DNA of 64,000 nt from Neotamlana sedimentorum (GTDB lineage: Bacteria > Bacteroidota > Bacteroidia > Flavobacteriales > Flavobacteriaceae): contig NZ_JTDW01000004.1 in NCBI RefSeq assembly GCF_000943565.1, forward strand, positions 1 to 64,000, given 5' to 3'. The notes under the pieces are model-generated. The model did no database searches, was not told the DNA's origin, and was given only the letters and a program-made list of their open reading frames with translations. Positions 18,594-28,329 of this stretch are shown here, in pieces. Numbering within the stretch: position 1 is the stretch's first letter; each line of letters starts with the position of its first letter. The position numbers were made by a program, and so were the translations under genes.

Positions 18594-19787
18594 TTATTTA
18601 TTTGCCGAATTGAATTGAGCTTCTAAAGGTACATTATAAATGGACTCTAACTCTTTAACACTTTTTTTATAATATTCAGTTGGGGGAGGCAGGTTAAAGT
18701 TTTTCCAAAAAAACGAATTGTATTTGACACTAACATCTTGCATTTTTTTGTCATATACGAAAGAATCTTTTGTGTCAATTTTTCTTTTATCAGTTTCTAG
18801 ACCGATAACTATTATTTCATTTCTAACTGCCAATTTGGCTTTTTTACTTTTTGTTCTTAAATTATTTTGTTGATGTTCGTTTAAATCTTTAAATCTTCTT
18901 GTATAATGATTATGATAACTTAAATAAAGCTTTCCTTCTTTGTTTTTTTTGTAAATATACATGACGTTTGAAGGTCTATTCCTTGTTTTGTAAACCTTGT
19001 AAGTATCAACTCCTATATAAAAAACTGGATCTAAATAATTTTGTCTTTCTTTCGTATTACTTACCCCTTGAATAATTACAATATCTTCGCCATCATAAGA
19101 AGAGTCCCCAATTTTAGTCCACTTATAATTATTAATAGAAAGACCTCTTCTTAAGGGGTCTATCATAATCATAAAATTTATTGGATACATTTTTCTTGAC
19201 CTTTCATCTTTAAAAAATCTATAGTCTGCAGATTTTCTTCCTTCTACAACTTCTATGCTATTTACGCCATCTCCTCCTCTGGGGCCTACATCTTTAACTT
19301 TTATATAATGTTCAACAAAAAACTTAGCCTCATCATTTTCTACTGCAAAAAAGCGGTTCAAAATTTTTAATTCATGTACTGAGCTTACAGTGTTGTTTTT
19401 TAAATTTTTAAAGGCCAATTTAACATATTGCTCTGGGTTAAGTATGTTTACTTCATCAAGGGAAACAATATCTTCTTCTAAAGTTATTGTTTTTTCACTT
19501 GATTCAATAAAGTCTTTTACTAATATTTTGGAAGTAATGTAACCTATACTAGAAACTTCTATGGTGTCTAATAGATTTTCTTTTGATAGTTCTAAATAAA
19601 AATTACCATCTTCGTTGCTTGAAGTTCCAATCCATTTAGAAGGAATACCAATAGCTGCGTAAGGTACGCTTGATTTGGTTTGATCTAAAACAACACCTTT
19701 AATTTTTAATATTTCTTGTTGTGATTGAACGGAATGGCACAATAGAAACAGAATATGAAAAAATGTAAATGCTTTTAATGAATTCAT
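18594..19787 (-). CDS. Secreted carboxypeptidase-regulatory-like domain protein, function unknown
   Basis: The start at 19787 (MNSLKAFTFFHILFLL) gives a signal peptide ending near SVQSQ; an alternative Met lies two codons upstream. Residues about 25-115 form a CarboxypepD_reg-like domain (IKGVVLDQTKSSVPYAAIGI, then DGNFYLELS and EVSSIGYIT), the same fold found at the N-terminus of SusC proteins but without plug or barrel. The rest (about 120-395) is a beta-rich domain with several YxxY-like strands and no catalytic motif I recognise. Proteins of this build are common in Bacteroidota genomes and are usually left uncharacterised. It is the last gene of the minus-strand core operon, 148 bases after the GH168-like gene, and is followed by a terminator. 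An envelope accessory role is a guess. Confidence 0.7.
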   Translation of the reverse strand: MNSLKAFTFFHILFLLCHSVQSQQEILKIKGVVLDQTKSSVPYAAIGIPSKWIGTSSNEDGNFYLELSKENLLDTIEVSSIGYITSKILVKDFIESSEKTITLEEDIVSLDEVNILNPEQYVKLAFKNLKNNTVSSVHELKILNRFFAVENDEAKFFVEHYIKVKDVGPRGGDGVNSIEVVEGRKSADYRFFKDERSRKMYPINFMIMIDPLRRGLSINNYKWTKIGDSSYDGEDIVIIQGVSNTKERQNYLDPVFYIGVDTYKVYKTRNRPSNVMYIYKKNKEGKLYLSYHNHYTRRFKDLNEHQQNNLRTKSKKAKLAVRNEIIVIGLETDKRKIDTKDSFVYDKKMQDVSVKYNSFFWKNFNLPPPTEYYKKSVKELESIYNVPLEAQFNSANK

Positions 19788-19968
19788 AGTCATAGTGATT
19801 TTTAAAAAAATGAACATCAATTTGTAATGATTTTATTTGAGGCAGTTACAGGTCTTTTGAAATTGGTTGAATAAATTTTATGAAATAATAGTTGTTTTTA
19901 TGGGCAATTCAATCCGGTTAAATAAAAATATAAAATACAAACATATAAGCAATAAATTGACTAGTTGG

Positions 19969-21111
19969 TTATTTCCAATCTATTCTAGCTTCCTTTGTTT
20001 CAAGGTTAACCCAAATAGAAGCATGTTCAAAATCGCGTGTTAATTGCCAACCGTTTACTTTCATATCATGTAAAGGTTTACCTAATGGTTTATCAAATTC
20101 AGGATACCAATCTAATGCACCATGTTTAAATCGATATCCCCAATTATATATGAAGTAGGAGTTTTCTTGAGCACCAGCTAAAAAAGAGGCTAGGGGGAAA
20201 GTTATGTTTTCTTTTGAAATTCTCTGTTTCTCTTTTAAAGGTTTTGCCATGAAATCTTTGTCAATCCAGGCGTACCCTGGCCATCCTTTAAAAATCACTA
20301 TTTTTCCAGTTTTTCCAGCTTTTTCCATTTCTTGTATATCAAATAGCATGCTTTCTTTAGAGCTACTGTTAATGATGCCAAAATGTTCGATCATTACGGC
20401 ATCAGTATAATCTGGAAAATTATTCCCAATATTTCTTCTTGGGTTGCTTCGAATGCCATTGTAAACTATTAGCTTGTTATCTCCTAGAGCAATTCTGGTC
20501 TCGGCTATTAATTTTTTTAAACCTTCATGGATACTGTCGTACTTTACTTGACCCCATAATTTAATATTGGCTGGACTTGTTACTTGAATTAATGCGTCCA
20601 TAAAAACACCATCGGTAGAACCGTTTAAAATTTGATTTTTTGCCGTTTCTACCCACCATTTTCTAACTTTTGGATTAGATAAATCGTAACGTTTTAACCC
20701 CGCATTTTTAAAATCTAGTTCGCCATCTTTTTTTCTTAACCACCATTCTGGATGTTTATTATAAACGTTATGGGCTTCATACATGGAGTAATCTAAAAAG
20801 GTGTTCCAATAGAAAATCACTTTCATATTGGGGTTTATAGCTTTTAGTTTTTTAGCATCTTGTTCAATCCCAGTTTCAGTGGTTTTATAATCAGGTAAGC
20901 CATGACCTTTTTCCAAAACTATAAAGTTTGAATGTGATGAAATAAACTTTGCCTCATCACTTGTTAAAGCGCCTTCTTTTCCAAAATGAAAGGCAATGGG
21001 GACTTTATCCCAACTAAATTTAGGGTAAGTACTGTTTGTTTGTCCCGTTGACTGAAAACTAATAAACAGGATTAAAACATTAATGAGAACTTTTTTATGC
21101 TCGTTTTTCAT
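19969..21111 (-). CDS. GH168-like TIM-barrel hydrolase (divergent subtype)
   Basis: A signal peptide of about 24 residues ending in STGQ has no lipobox, so a periplasmic or freely secreted enzyme of about 355 residues is expected. The N-terminus SWDKVPIAFHFGKEGALT, the strand MKVIFYWNTFLDYSMYE, the catalytic strand TDGVFMDALIQ (Asp172) and AVMIEHFGI (Glu242) align with the other paralogues. The spacing between the acids is 70, not 58, because of a longer loop after the Asp. The shared terminal signature reads LTRDFEHASIWVNLE. The gene follows the GH29 gene by only eight bases, so the two are surely cotranscribed and probably act in sequence. Candidate fucan hydrolase, possibly of different linkage or sulfation specificity from the tandem lipoprotein pair. 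Confidence 0.6.
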   Translation of the reverse strand: MKNEHKKVLINVLILFISFQSTGQTNSTYPKFSWDKVPIAFHFGKEGALTSDEAKFISSHSNFIVLEKGHGLPDYKTTETGIEQDAKKLKAINPNMKVIFYWNTFLDYSMYEAHNVYNKHPEWWLRKKDGELDFKNAGLKRYDLSNPKVRKWWVETAKNQILNGSTDGVFMDALIQVTSPANIKLWGQVKYDSIHEGLKKLIAETRIALGDNKLIVYNGIRSNPRRNIGNNFPDYTDAVMIEHFGIINSSSKESMLFDIQEMEKAGKTGKIVIFKGWPGYAWIDKDFMAKPLKEKQRISKENITFPLASFLAGAQENSYFIYNWGYRFKHGALDWYPEFDKPLGKPLHDMKVNGWQLTRDFEHASIWVNLETKEARIDWK

Positions 21112-21119
21112 ACCGTTTA

Positions 21120-22937
21120 TTAATCATTGATAGGTCTCAATAATATAGATTTTAAACTAGCTGTTTCTCTGTCTCCTTCTACCAAAGTCGTTGTTATGTT
21201 ATGGATTCCAGGTGTTTTAAATTCTAAAATACCCATGTTGTAAAATATATATTTCTCTGTAGCTGCTTGCTGGTTTTGTACCATAACACCTTCATCTGTG
21301 GTTGTTTTCCAAACCAAACGGTCTGAACCTTTATAGGCTAAATCTAAATAGTAATATCCAGCTTCTTTTACATTTATTTTCCAAGTTACTTGTCCGTTTT
21401 CTTGCCATTCACCAACTTGATTTGCATGTTTCCATTCTCCAAACTTCTCCATCCAGCGTATGTTCTCTTGTGTTGCATTATTAACTTTTCCAAACTCCGT
21501 AATAAGTTCAGTTTTTGTGTTTGGATATATGCCTAATGCGGCGTCTTCAGCAATTATGTCACCGCCATTGTGAATGTCTACTTCAACTTCAATTATAGAA
21601 ATTAAATTATCTGGTGCCTTAAAAGGAATTTCAAAAGTCACCCAATTATCCTGTCCTTGATGAAACTCAATGATTTGATCTGTTCCTTCAGGGTTTAATA
21701 TTTTGGCTGTCTTAATTTTAGTTATCAACCCAGGTAAATACAGTTTGCCATCCCTTGGCCATTCAGAAACAGCTAAGTACATGTTGTTATCTTTGGTTGT
21801 TACATCACCCCATGGTAATTTGTAATCCCATGGCGAAGCGTTTGCTGCATACACAACTTGAGGATATTTTTTTAACCATTTTCCGGTTTTCCTTAAAAAC
21901 TCAGCGCCAATTTCAGGAACAATTCCCAATTGGTCGGGCCCTACATTAAATAAATAAGAACCTCCACGTGCTACAGTCTCTATCAATCTGCCTAAAATTA
22001 CTTTAGGGCTTTTGAAGTTATTATCGTACCAAGCATAAGACCAAGAGTCGTTATTGGTATCACAGGTTTCCCATAAACCTTCAATGCGTTTTGTTGGTAC
22101 TTCCATATCGCCTACACTAGCATAATCTCCCAAACCATATCCAACCCTGCTACACATCATGGCTTTTGGCTGTAATTCTCGTACCATATCAGCCAATTCT
22201 ACAACATATTTCTTTGGCATATCTCCTGGGGTATCAAACCATACAAAATCTATATCTCCATAATTTGTACAAATTTCTTTTACCTGTGGTTTACACTTGT
22301 TATAAAAATAATCCTTAAAAGTAGTTTTTTTACCTTTTTTATCAACTTCAGGACCTCTGGTGCCTCCTGGAGCGGTCCAATCTTGGTTGTGTGAATAATA
22401 AAATCCAAAACCTAAACCTAAATCATGGCAAGCATCAGCCAACTCATGCATGGGGTCTCTTCCAAAAGGTGTGGCATCTACAATATTGAAATCACTTACT
22501 TTGGAGTCGAACATCGCAAAACCTTCATGATGTTTACTTGTAATCACAATGTATTTCATGCCGGCATCTTTGGCCAGTTGTGCAATTTTTTTAGCATCAA
22601 ACCCAGTAGGGTTAAAACTTTTGGCAATATGCTTATATTCCTCAACAGGGATACCAGCCATTCTTGGATTCATAATCCATTCACCAATGCCATAATAGGT
22701 TTTACCATTCCATACGCCGCCTAAATTTGAAAATAATCCCCAGTGGATAAACATTCCAAAGTTACTTTCATCAAAAAACTTCCCTTTACCATTTTTTAAG
22801 GCATCTAAGGAAACATTTTTATCTCCCCACATTTCTTCCATTCCTTTTCCCTTTTTATCTTGGGAAAATGAAAGGTTTGAAATACATATTATATATACAA
22901 GCAAAATAAGTTGCTTTCTTATAGTTTTTATATTCAT
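21120..22937 (-). CDS. GH29 alpha-L-fucosidase
   Basis: A signal peptide (cleavage near LSFSQ) is followed by a GH29 barrel: FGMFIHWGLFSNLGG, TSKHHEGFAMFDSK, FGFYYSHNQDWTAPGG and IDFVWFDTPGD, with the expected nucleophile Asp235. ARGGSYLFNVGPDQLG closes the barrel at about residue 345. The C-terminal 240 residues are beta-rich and contain a second carbohydrate-binding-like stretch (WKINVKEAGYYYLDLAY). Length and motif set are typical of larger bacterial GH29 members. It lies 237 bases after the SusD gene, with a terminator-like hairpin between, and eight bases before a GH168-like gene. Exo-release of alpha-L-fucose from imported oligosaccharides is the probable role. Confidence 0.9.
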   Translation of the reverse strand: MNIKTIRKQLILLVYIICISNLSFSQDKKGKGMEEMWGDKNVSLDALKNGKGKFFDESNFGMFIHWGLFSNLGGVWNGKTYYGIGEWIMNPRMAGIPVEEYKHIAKSFNPTGFDAKKIAQLAKDAGMKYIVITSKHHEGFAMFDSKVSDFNIVDATPFGRDPMHELADACHDLGLGFGFYYSHNQDWTAPGGTRGPEVDKKGKKTTFKDYFYNKCKPQVKEICTNYGDIDFVWFDTPGDMPKKYVVELADMVRELQPKAMMCSRVGYGLGDYASVGDMEVPTKRIEGLWETCDTNNDSWSYAWYDNNFKSPKVILGRLIETVARGGSYLFNVGPDQLGIVPEIGAEFLRKTGKWLKKYPQVVYAANASPWDYKLPWGDVTTKDNNMYLAVSEWPRDGKLYLPGLITKIKTAKILNPEGTDQIIEFHQGQDNWVTFEIPFKAPDNLISIIEVEVDIHNGGDIIAEDAALGIYPNTKTELITEFGKVNNATQENIRWMEKFGEWKHANQVGEWQENGQVTWKINVKEAGYYYLDLAYKGSDRLVWKTTTDEGVMVQNQQAATEKYIFYNMGILEFKTPGIHNITTTLVEGDRETASLKSILLRPIND

Positions 22938-23118
22938 TCTCTTTAATTTTTCTTATTACCGTTAATTGATAAAACTCATCTTTTTTGTTAAATGACCTTA
23001 TTTAAGCATAGTTTTGGAAGATCATAGAAAAAAAAGTTCAATTTTATTATTAATTTTTTTAATTTTTTACCTCATTAAAAGTGGAAGGTGTTTTATTAAA
23101 AAATAAATAATTAATAAA

Positions 23119-23160
23119 AAACCCCTTGTAGTTTATAGTAAAATCAAGGGGTTTCTATTT
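23119..23160 (-). terminator. Intrinsic terminator or partial attenuator after susD-like gene
   Basis: Inverted repeat AAACCCCTTG (23119-23128) and CAAGGGGTTT (23145-23154) with a 16-base loop. Read on the minus strand, the stem is followed by a T-rich tract (TTTTTATTAATTATTTATTT). It starts 20 bases past the SusD stop, so it may end most SusC/SusD transcripts while letting some continue into the GH29 gene. That would give high transporter and lower enzyme expression. Confidence 0.7.
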
Positions 23161-23174
23161 ATTGTTTTTAATTA

Positions 23175-24821
23175 TTAGTACCCTTCATTTTGTATCCATC
23201 CATTTTCTATATTCAAATCCATTTCTGATTGAGGTATAGGGAATAACCACTCATTGTCTGGCCATGCAGGTCTGTCATTATAAAATGGCGTATAGCAATT
23301 TCTATAATTTATTGCGGATCCTTGTTCTGCCGTCCAATCAAGATTAATATTTGTAGTCTCTTGAACAAGTCTATTTGTTCTGATTAGATCGAACTTTCTT
23401 TTAAATTCTGCATTAAATTCAACACGTCTTTCTTGCCAAACAGCTTCTCTAAATTCATTTTGTGATAAGCCTGAAGTTAAATCGGCTAATCCTGCTCTGT
23501 TTCTAATGGCATTTACTGCAGCATAGGCATCTGCATTTGGAGCCCCGTCGGCTTCATTTTGAGCTTCTGCATAAATTAATAGAGCATCAGCATAACGATA
23601 CAAAACAATATTAGAATTGGTATATTGAAAATTAGTACCTTCCTCGCCTAGATAATAAGCGATGTCTATAAATTTTCTAAAGGTTGGTTGACAAAGATAG
23701 GTTTCAGTAGCAGATACATCATAACGTGTCATAATACTCCAGAGTCTTTCATCTTCATCTTCAAAGGCGTCATAAAGATCTGGGGTAGGTAATTGAGCAC
23801 CAATACCTGGTGGAAATCCTGGAAAACGCATAGATCTAATATCCGCGTTATTGCCTTCATCAACTAAAGGCGTAATGTTAGGGTTTGCTCCCCAGTATCC
23901 TGTGCCAAATGTTGCACCATTACTTTCACGACTTAGCCAGTTTCCTTGTCCAAATACTTGTACATAAGATAATTCTAGCATAGATTCAGGAGTGAACGGG
24001 TTATTATCATCCCAAGCCATACCGAATGCTGGTGTACTTCCTGAGCCAACAAGGTTTAAGCTATGTGGTGAATCATCAATAACTTCTTTTGCTTTATCTC
24101 GTGCTAATGCCCAGTTTATTGGGTCACCTTGAATAAAGTCACCTTGGGATGTTCTTCTATGGCCTGCCCGTGTTAAATAAACTTCAGATAAAAGTAGTTT
24201 GGCTGTCCATTTTGTAATATGTCCATCATGTAAACCATCTCTACAATATACCTCAGCAAACTGAAGGTCTGGTATGATAATTTCATCATAAATAGTTTCT
24301 GCACTTGTTCTTGGCTTTTTAAAATCGGCATCGGTGGATACGGCATCTAGCATTAATGGCTGATCACCAAACGCTCTAACTAATTGATAATAATACAAAG
24401 CCCTTAAAGCTCTCGCTTCTGCTAGAACTATGTTTTTTTCACCTTCATCCATGTCTATATCTGGTACATAAGTTAATACGTTATTGGCTCTGGCAATGCC
24501 TATCCACCAGCGGCTATATATAAGAAATTGCTCGAAAATCTGATCAGATGGTGACACTGTATGGGTTCCTAAAGAATTGTAAAACCCACCAGCATTTCTA
24601 CTAACCTGATCATCTGTGTAGGCATCAATAGCGCACCAAAATCTACTATATACCTCATTCATTTGTTGATAAACACCATCAACAGCTGTTCTAGCGTCTC
24701 CAGCTGTTTTAAAATAATTGCTCGCTGAAATGAAAGTTGGTGGCTCTTCAACAAGATATTCATCGCATGATATACTCATTGTCATAATAAGTAATAATCC
24801 TATTTTTACTTTTATATTCAT
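23175..24821 (-). CDS. SusD/RagB family surface glycan-binding lipoprotein
   Basis: Lipoprotein signal with lipobox SISC followed by DEYLVEEPP, the usual start of SusD-like proteins. The N-terminal TPR-type helical half shows FKTAGDARTAVDGVYQQMN, EARALRALYYYQLVRAFGD and ARDKAKEVID; the C-terminal half ends with AVNAIRNRAGL, EAVWQERRVEFNAEFKRK and a closing FPIPQSEMDLN, all standard for the family. At 548 residues it is normal-sized. SusD proteins sit on the outer membrane as a lid on the SusC barrel and capture oligosaccharides. The gene begins 26 bases after the SusC stop. Glycan specificity cannot be read from sequence; the neighbours imply a sulfated fucan. Confidence 0.96.
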   Translation of the reverse strand: MNIKVKIGLLLIMTMSISCDEYLVEEPPTFISASNYFKTAGDARTAVDGVYQQMNEVYSRFWCAIDAYTDDQVSRNAGGFYNSLGTHTVSPSDQIFEQFLIYSRWWIGIARANNVLTYVPDIDMDEGEKNIVLAEARALRALYYYQLVRAFGDQPLMLDAVSTDADFKKPRTSAETIYDEIIIPDLQFAEVYCRDGLHDGHITKWTAKLLLSEVYLTRAGHRRTSQGDFIQGDPINWALARDKAKEVIDDSPHSLNLVGSGSTPAFGMAWDDNNPFTPESMLELSYVQVFGQGNWLSRESNGATFGTGYWGANPNITPLVDEGNNADIRSMRFPGFPPGIGAQLPTPDLYDAFEDEDERLWSIMTRYDVSATETYLCQPTFRKFIDIAYYLGEEGTNFQYTNSNIVLYRYADALLIYAEAQNEADGAPNADAYAAVNAIRNRAGLADLTSGLSQNEFREAVWQERRVEFNAEFKRKFDLIRTNRLVQETTNINLDWTAEQGSAINYRNCYTPFYNDRPAWPDNEWLFPIPQSEMDLNIENGWIQNEGY

Positions 24822-24847
24822 TTTTTTATGTTTTTTAGTTTGTAACT

Positions 24848-27800
24848 TTAGAATTTTAAATTTACTCCCATTCTGATAACTCGACCTGCAGGATAACCTG
24901 CATTGTCATGTCCTAAATTTGTTGTTGATGAACCTCTTAAAGAGACATCTGGAGAATACCCTGTATAGTCACTCCATATATGTAAATTAGTTCCTGAAGC
25001 ATATATCCTTAAAGCACTAATGTTTAATTTATCGGTAATTTCTTTTGGTAAATTATAACCAATTGTAACATTTTGTAATCTTACAAAAGAGGCGTCTTCA
25101 ATATAGCGATCGCTAAAGAGTAAATTAGTGGCATTGTTTTGATCAACTCTTGGCCAAATAGTACTTGGGTTTTCTGGTGTCCATCTGTTTTGAGTTACAC
25201 TTAAGCCTTGTCTCCCTGTAAAATTTAAGAGGCCAGTATTTTGCACAACAGCCATATCTCTACCTAATTGAGAATCTATAAAAATGCTTAAATCTAAATC
25301 TCCAATTTTAAATGAATTATTAATCCCAAATGTAATATCAGCTTGAGCTTGACCTATGATTGTTCTATCGTCTTCCGTAATTGACCCATCTGGAGTTACG
25401 TCTTCATATAACTGTTCTCCTGGTCTGTGACTTACATCTGTGGTAGGATAGCCTCTGTCATGACCATCAACAAAGGTGTAAGTAGCACTAGGGTCTGCAT
25501 TATACATATCTATACGCTCTTGATCAGTTAGCCCTTGAAACTCCACGAAGTCATCGAACTGTGCTATTCCTGTTCTTTTATAACCATAAAATGTTCCTAT
25601 TTCTTCGCCTATAATTAAACGTTGTGTTCCACCCGATATGAAACCAGGGTTCCATCCACTAAAAAGATAATCTGATGCCATATCTCTAACAATAGTTTTA
25701 CCCGTAGCAGCATTAGCGTTTAGTGTCCAAGAAAATTTAGGGTTATTAATGATATTAGCATTTACAGAGGCTTCAAACCCATTGGTTTCTAAAGACCCAA
25801 AATTTTCAGTAAATGTTGTGAATCCGGATTGTACAGGTATTCTATTGCCTGTAAATAAAAGGTCGTCAGTTATTTTTTCATAGTATTCAAAAGTAGCTCT
25901 AAACTTATTTTTTAAAAAACCTAAGTCTAATCCTAAATCTAATTGTGTTGTTGTTTCCCAAGTTAAATTGTCATTTGGTAATTGACTAGCAAAATAAATA
26001 GTTGTAGATGCCTCATTAAATGGTGTTAAACCACTAGCGTATTGGTCTAAAGATTGATAAGGTTGAATGGCTTGATTTCCAGAAGTACCATAGCTTACAC
26101 GTAATTTCATTTCATTTATAAAATCACTATCTTTAATGAAGTTTTCTTCTGACAGTTTATAAGCAAAGGCAGCAGCGGGGAAAAAAGCCCATTTATTATT
26201 AGCAGCAAATTTTGATGCGCCATCGTAACGCCCCGTTACAGTAAATAAGTATTTTCTATTAAGGGTTAAATTAATTCTTCCAAAAAATGAAGCTAAAGTA
26301 GTTTTTGTATAAGTAACCCTATCTGGATCATAAAAGGTAGCAGAGCCTGGATCGTAATAAGTTAATAAATCATTAGCAAAACCATAATTAGAAACAATAA
26401 TACCTTCACTTTCACTAGATTCTATAGATTGCCCTAAAACGGCATTTATATTTGTCCCTCTACCTAATCTCTTTCTTAAATTTAAGGTGTTTGTAACCGT
26501 AGATCTAGTAAATCTACTATCTCCAGTTCTAGCTCTTCCGCCTTCTGCTACATTATTTGGGAAGATATCTAATTGATAATAACGCTGTGCTGTATTTCTA
26601 TTCTGATAAGAAAATGCAGTTTTAAACGATAACGCTTTAGTAAAATAATATTCGGCATTAATATTACCTATCATTTGGGTAAGTGTATTATTATATCTGT
26701 TGCCTTCTAATGCTGTTAAAGGCGTCCAAAGTTCAATACCCTCATCCTCATCATCAGCTAGAAGACCAGTTGTTGGAAAAGATCTAAGTGCTCTAGAAAA
26801 AGCACTACTAGCTCCTCTAAGATTATTAACACCAGTACTAATAGCTCTCTGGTTTGAAGTAACATGAGAATAATTTATACTTGTACCTACTTTAAATTGT
26901 TCGGAGATGTTGGCATTTAAGTTAACTCTAGTTGAGGCACGTTTGTAATCCGTATCTTGTACAATACCTTGCGCATTAAGGTAATTTGATGAAATTAGAT
27001 ATCTAAGATCTTTATTCCCACCACTAAAACTTAAGTTAGTATTTGATGTGGTACCTATTCGCGTAATGGTTTTTTGCCAATTTGAGTTAGGTAATAATCC
27101 AGCTCTAGCAGAATCTAATTTTACTAGATTTTCTTCAGTGAGTTCATTACCTACATTTGTAAAGGCTTCTCTATTTAGTATATAAAACTCATTAGACTTT
27201 AATACATCGATATAATTTAAAACCTCCGTAATTCCATATTCTTGTTCAATAGAGATAACTCCTTTTCCTATCTCCCCTGATTTGGTGGTAATTAAAATAA
27301 CCCCATTAGCACCACGAGAACCATATATGGCAGTTGATGATGCATCTTTAAGGATTTCTATAGATTGTATATCTGCGGGATTAATCATGGCTAAAGGGCT
27401 TAATGATGAACTCTCTACGTCTTGATCACCTAATCCGCTAGCACTAGTATTGTCCATAGGTATACCATCTATAACATATAGAGGTTCACTACCATTAAGG
27501 GAGCTAATGGCTCTTACCCTAATAGAAGCCCCAGAACCTGGTTCACCAGAGTTTTGTGTTACCAAAACCCCTGCAGCTCTTCCTGCTAATGCTTGATCAA
27601 GACTTACCGCACCTGCTTTGGTTAAGTCTTCTGCTTTTACAGAGGAAACAGACCCTGTTAAATCACTTTTCTTAACACTACCATAACCTACAACAACAAC
27701 TTCGTCAAGTATTGTGTCTGATTTTGCTAGAGATACATTAATGGTACTTTGATTACTTACCGTTATCTCTTTTGTTTCTGAGCCAATAAAGGAAAAGACC

Positions 27801-28000
27801 AATATGTTGCCTGGTTTAGCCTTTAAGGTGTAATTTCCATCAAAATCTGCGACGGTACCTTTTGCCTCACCTTTAATTAATACAGTAGCCCCCAATAAGG
27901 GCTGTCCTTCTTCATCAGTTATACTTCCTGAAACACTTTTTTCTTGCGAAAAAGCTTGAAAAGTTAACATAACAAGAAAAATAATTAGTAATTTTTTCAT
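24848..28000 (-). CDS. SusC/RagA family TonB-dependent outer-membrane oligosaccharide transporter
   Basis: The 1050-residue protein has a signal peptide ending in AFSQ, a CarboxypepD_reg-like domain (about 24-98, VSGSITDEEGQPLLGATVLI), the SusC-typical TonB-interaction motif DEVVVVGYGSVKKSDLTGS (about 100-118), a plug domain with VSALNG-like LNGSEPLYVIDGIPMD and ILKDASSTAIYGSRGANGV, and a long beta-barrel ending in GRVIRMGVNLKF. These are the classical SusC features. It is the promoter-proximal gene of the minus-strand core operon, with SusD directly behind it. Transport of the locus's oligosaccharides into the periplasm is the predicted job, powered by TonB/ExbBD encoded elsewhere. It is the only SusC/SusD pair in the window, so it defines the PUL core. 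Confidence 0.97.
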   Translation of the reverse strand: MKKLLIIFLVMLTFQAFSQEKSVSGSITDEEGQPLLGATVLIKGEAKGTVADFDGNYTLKAKPGNILVFSFIGSETKEITVSNQSTINVSLAKSDTILDEVVVVGYGSVKKSDLTGSVSSVKAEDLTKAGAVSLDQALAGRAAGVLVTQNSGEPGSGASIRVRAISSLNGSEPLYVIDGIPMDNTSASGLGDQDVESSSLSPLAMINPADIQSIEILKDASSTAIYGSRGANGVILITTKSGEIGKGVISIEQEYGITEVLNYIDVLKSNEFYILNREAFTNVGNELTEENLVKLDSARAGLLPNSNWQKTITRIGTTSNTNLSFSGGNKDLRYLISSNYLNAQGIVQDTDYKRASTRVNLNANISEQFKVGTSINYSHVTSNQRAISTGVNNLRGASSAFSRALRSFPTTGLLADDEDEGIELWTPLTALEGNRYNNTLTQMIGNINAEYYFTKALSFKTAFSYQNRNTAQRYYQLDIFPNNVAEGGRARTGDSRFTRSTVTNTLNLRKRLGRGTNINAVLGQSIESSESEGIIVSNYGFANDLLTYYDPGSATFYDPDRVTYTKTTLASFFGRINLTLNRKYLFTVTGRYDGASKFAANNKWAFFPAAAFAYKLSEENFIKDSDFINEMKLRVSYGTSGNQAIQPYQSLDQYASGLTPFNEASTTIYFASQLPNDNLTWETTTQLDLGLDLGFLKNKFRATFEYYEKITDDLLFTGNRIPVQSGFTTFTENFGSLETNGFEASVNANIINNPKFSWTLNANAATGKTIVRDMASDYLFSGWNPGFISGGTQRLIIGEEIGTFYGYKRTGIAQFDDFVEFQGLTDQERIDMYNADPSATYTFVDGHDRGYPTTDVSHRPGEQLYEDVTPDGSITEDDRTIIGQAQADITFGINNSFKIGDLDLSIFIDSQLGRDMAVVQNTGLLNFTGRQGLSVTQNRWTPENPSTIWPRVDQNNATNLLFSDRYIEDASFVRLQNVTIGYNLPKEITDKLNISALRIYASGTNLHIWSDYTGYSPDVSLRGSSTTNLGHDNAGYPAGRVIRMGVNLKF

Positions 28001-28329
28001 ATTTTTAATATTAGTTTAATTAGTGCAACAAATGTATATTTTGTGCTAAAATATGTTTTTCTTTATTAGCCCAATTCTTTGCTCATTTTATGCAAATAAG
28101 CTATAAATGCTCTCTGCTGAATTGGTTTTGTTTTGTGTTAAAGAATTTGTTTTGTAAGTTTTGATATTACCTATGTGTTTCGTCTTTTTGCTGATTATAT
28201 TAGTAATTCAGATTATAATTCTATTATATATTATTGCAATGATGAATTAGAGCATGTTTTTGATTAATAAGAGAAAATAGCTTCAATAATTTAAAGTTAT
28301 TTTTATAGAATTAATCATTACGGTTGTAT
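28001..28329. promoter_or_regulatory. Divergent promoter region between SusC operon and GH29-like operon
   Basis: These 329 bases separate two divergent gene runs. On the minus strand, TACATTTG (28036 down to 28029) matches the Bacteroidota -7 consensus TAnnTTTG and would start transcription about 20-25 bases before the SusC ATG. No good -33 TTG element is visible at the usual distance. An imperfect palindromic element (TAGTGCAACAAA and TTTTGTGCTA, about 28021-28049) overlaps it and could be a regulator site. I do not see an equally good -7 element for the plus-strand side. Regulation by the hybrid two-component protein at 54764 is plausible but not shown. Confidence 0.4.
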
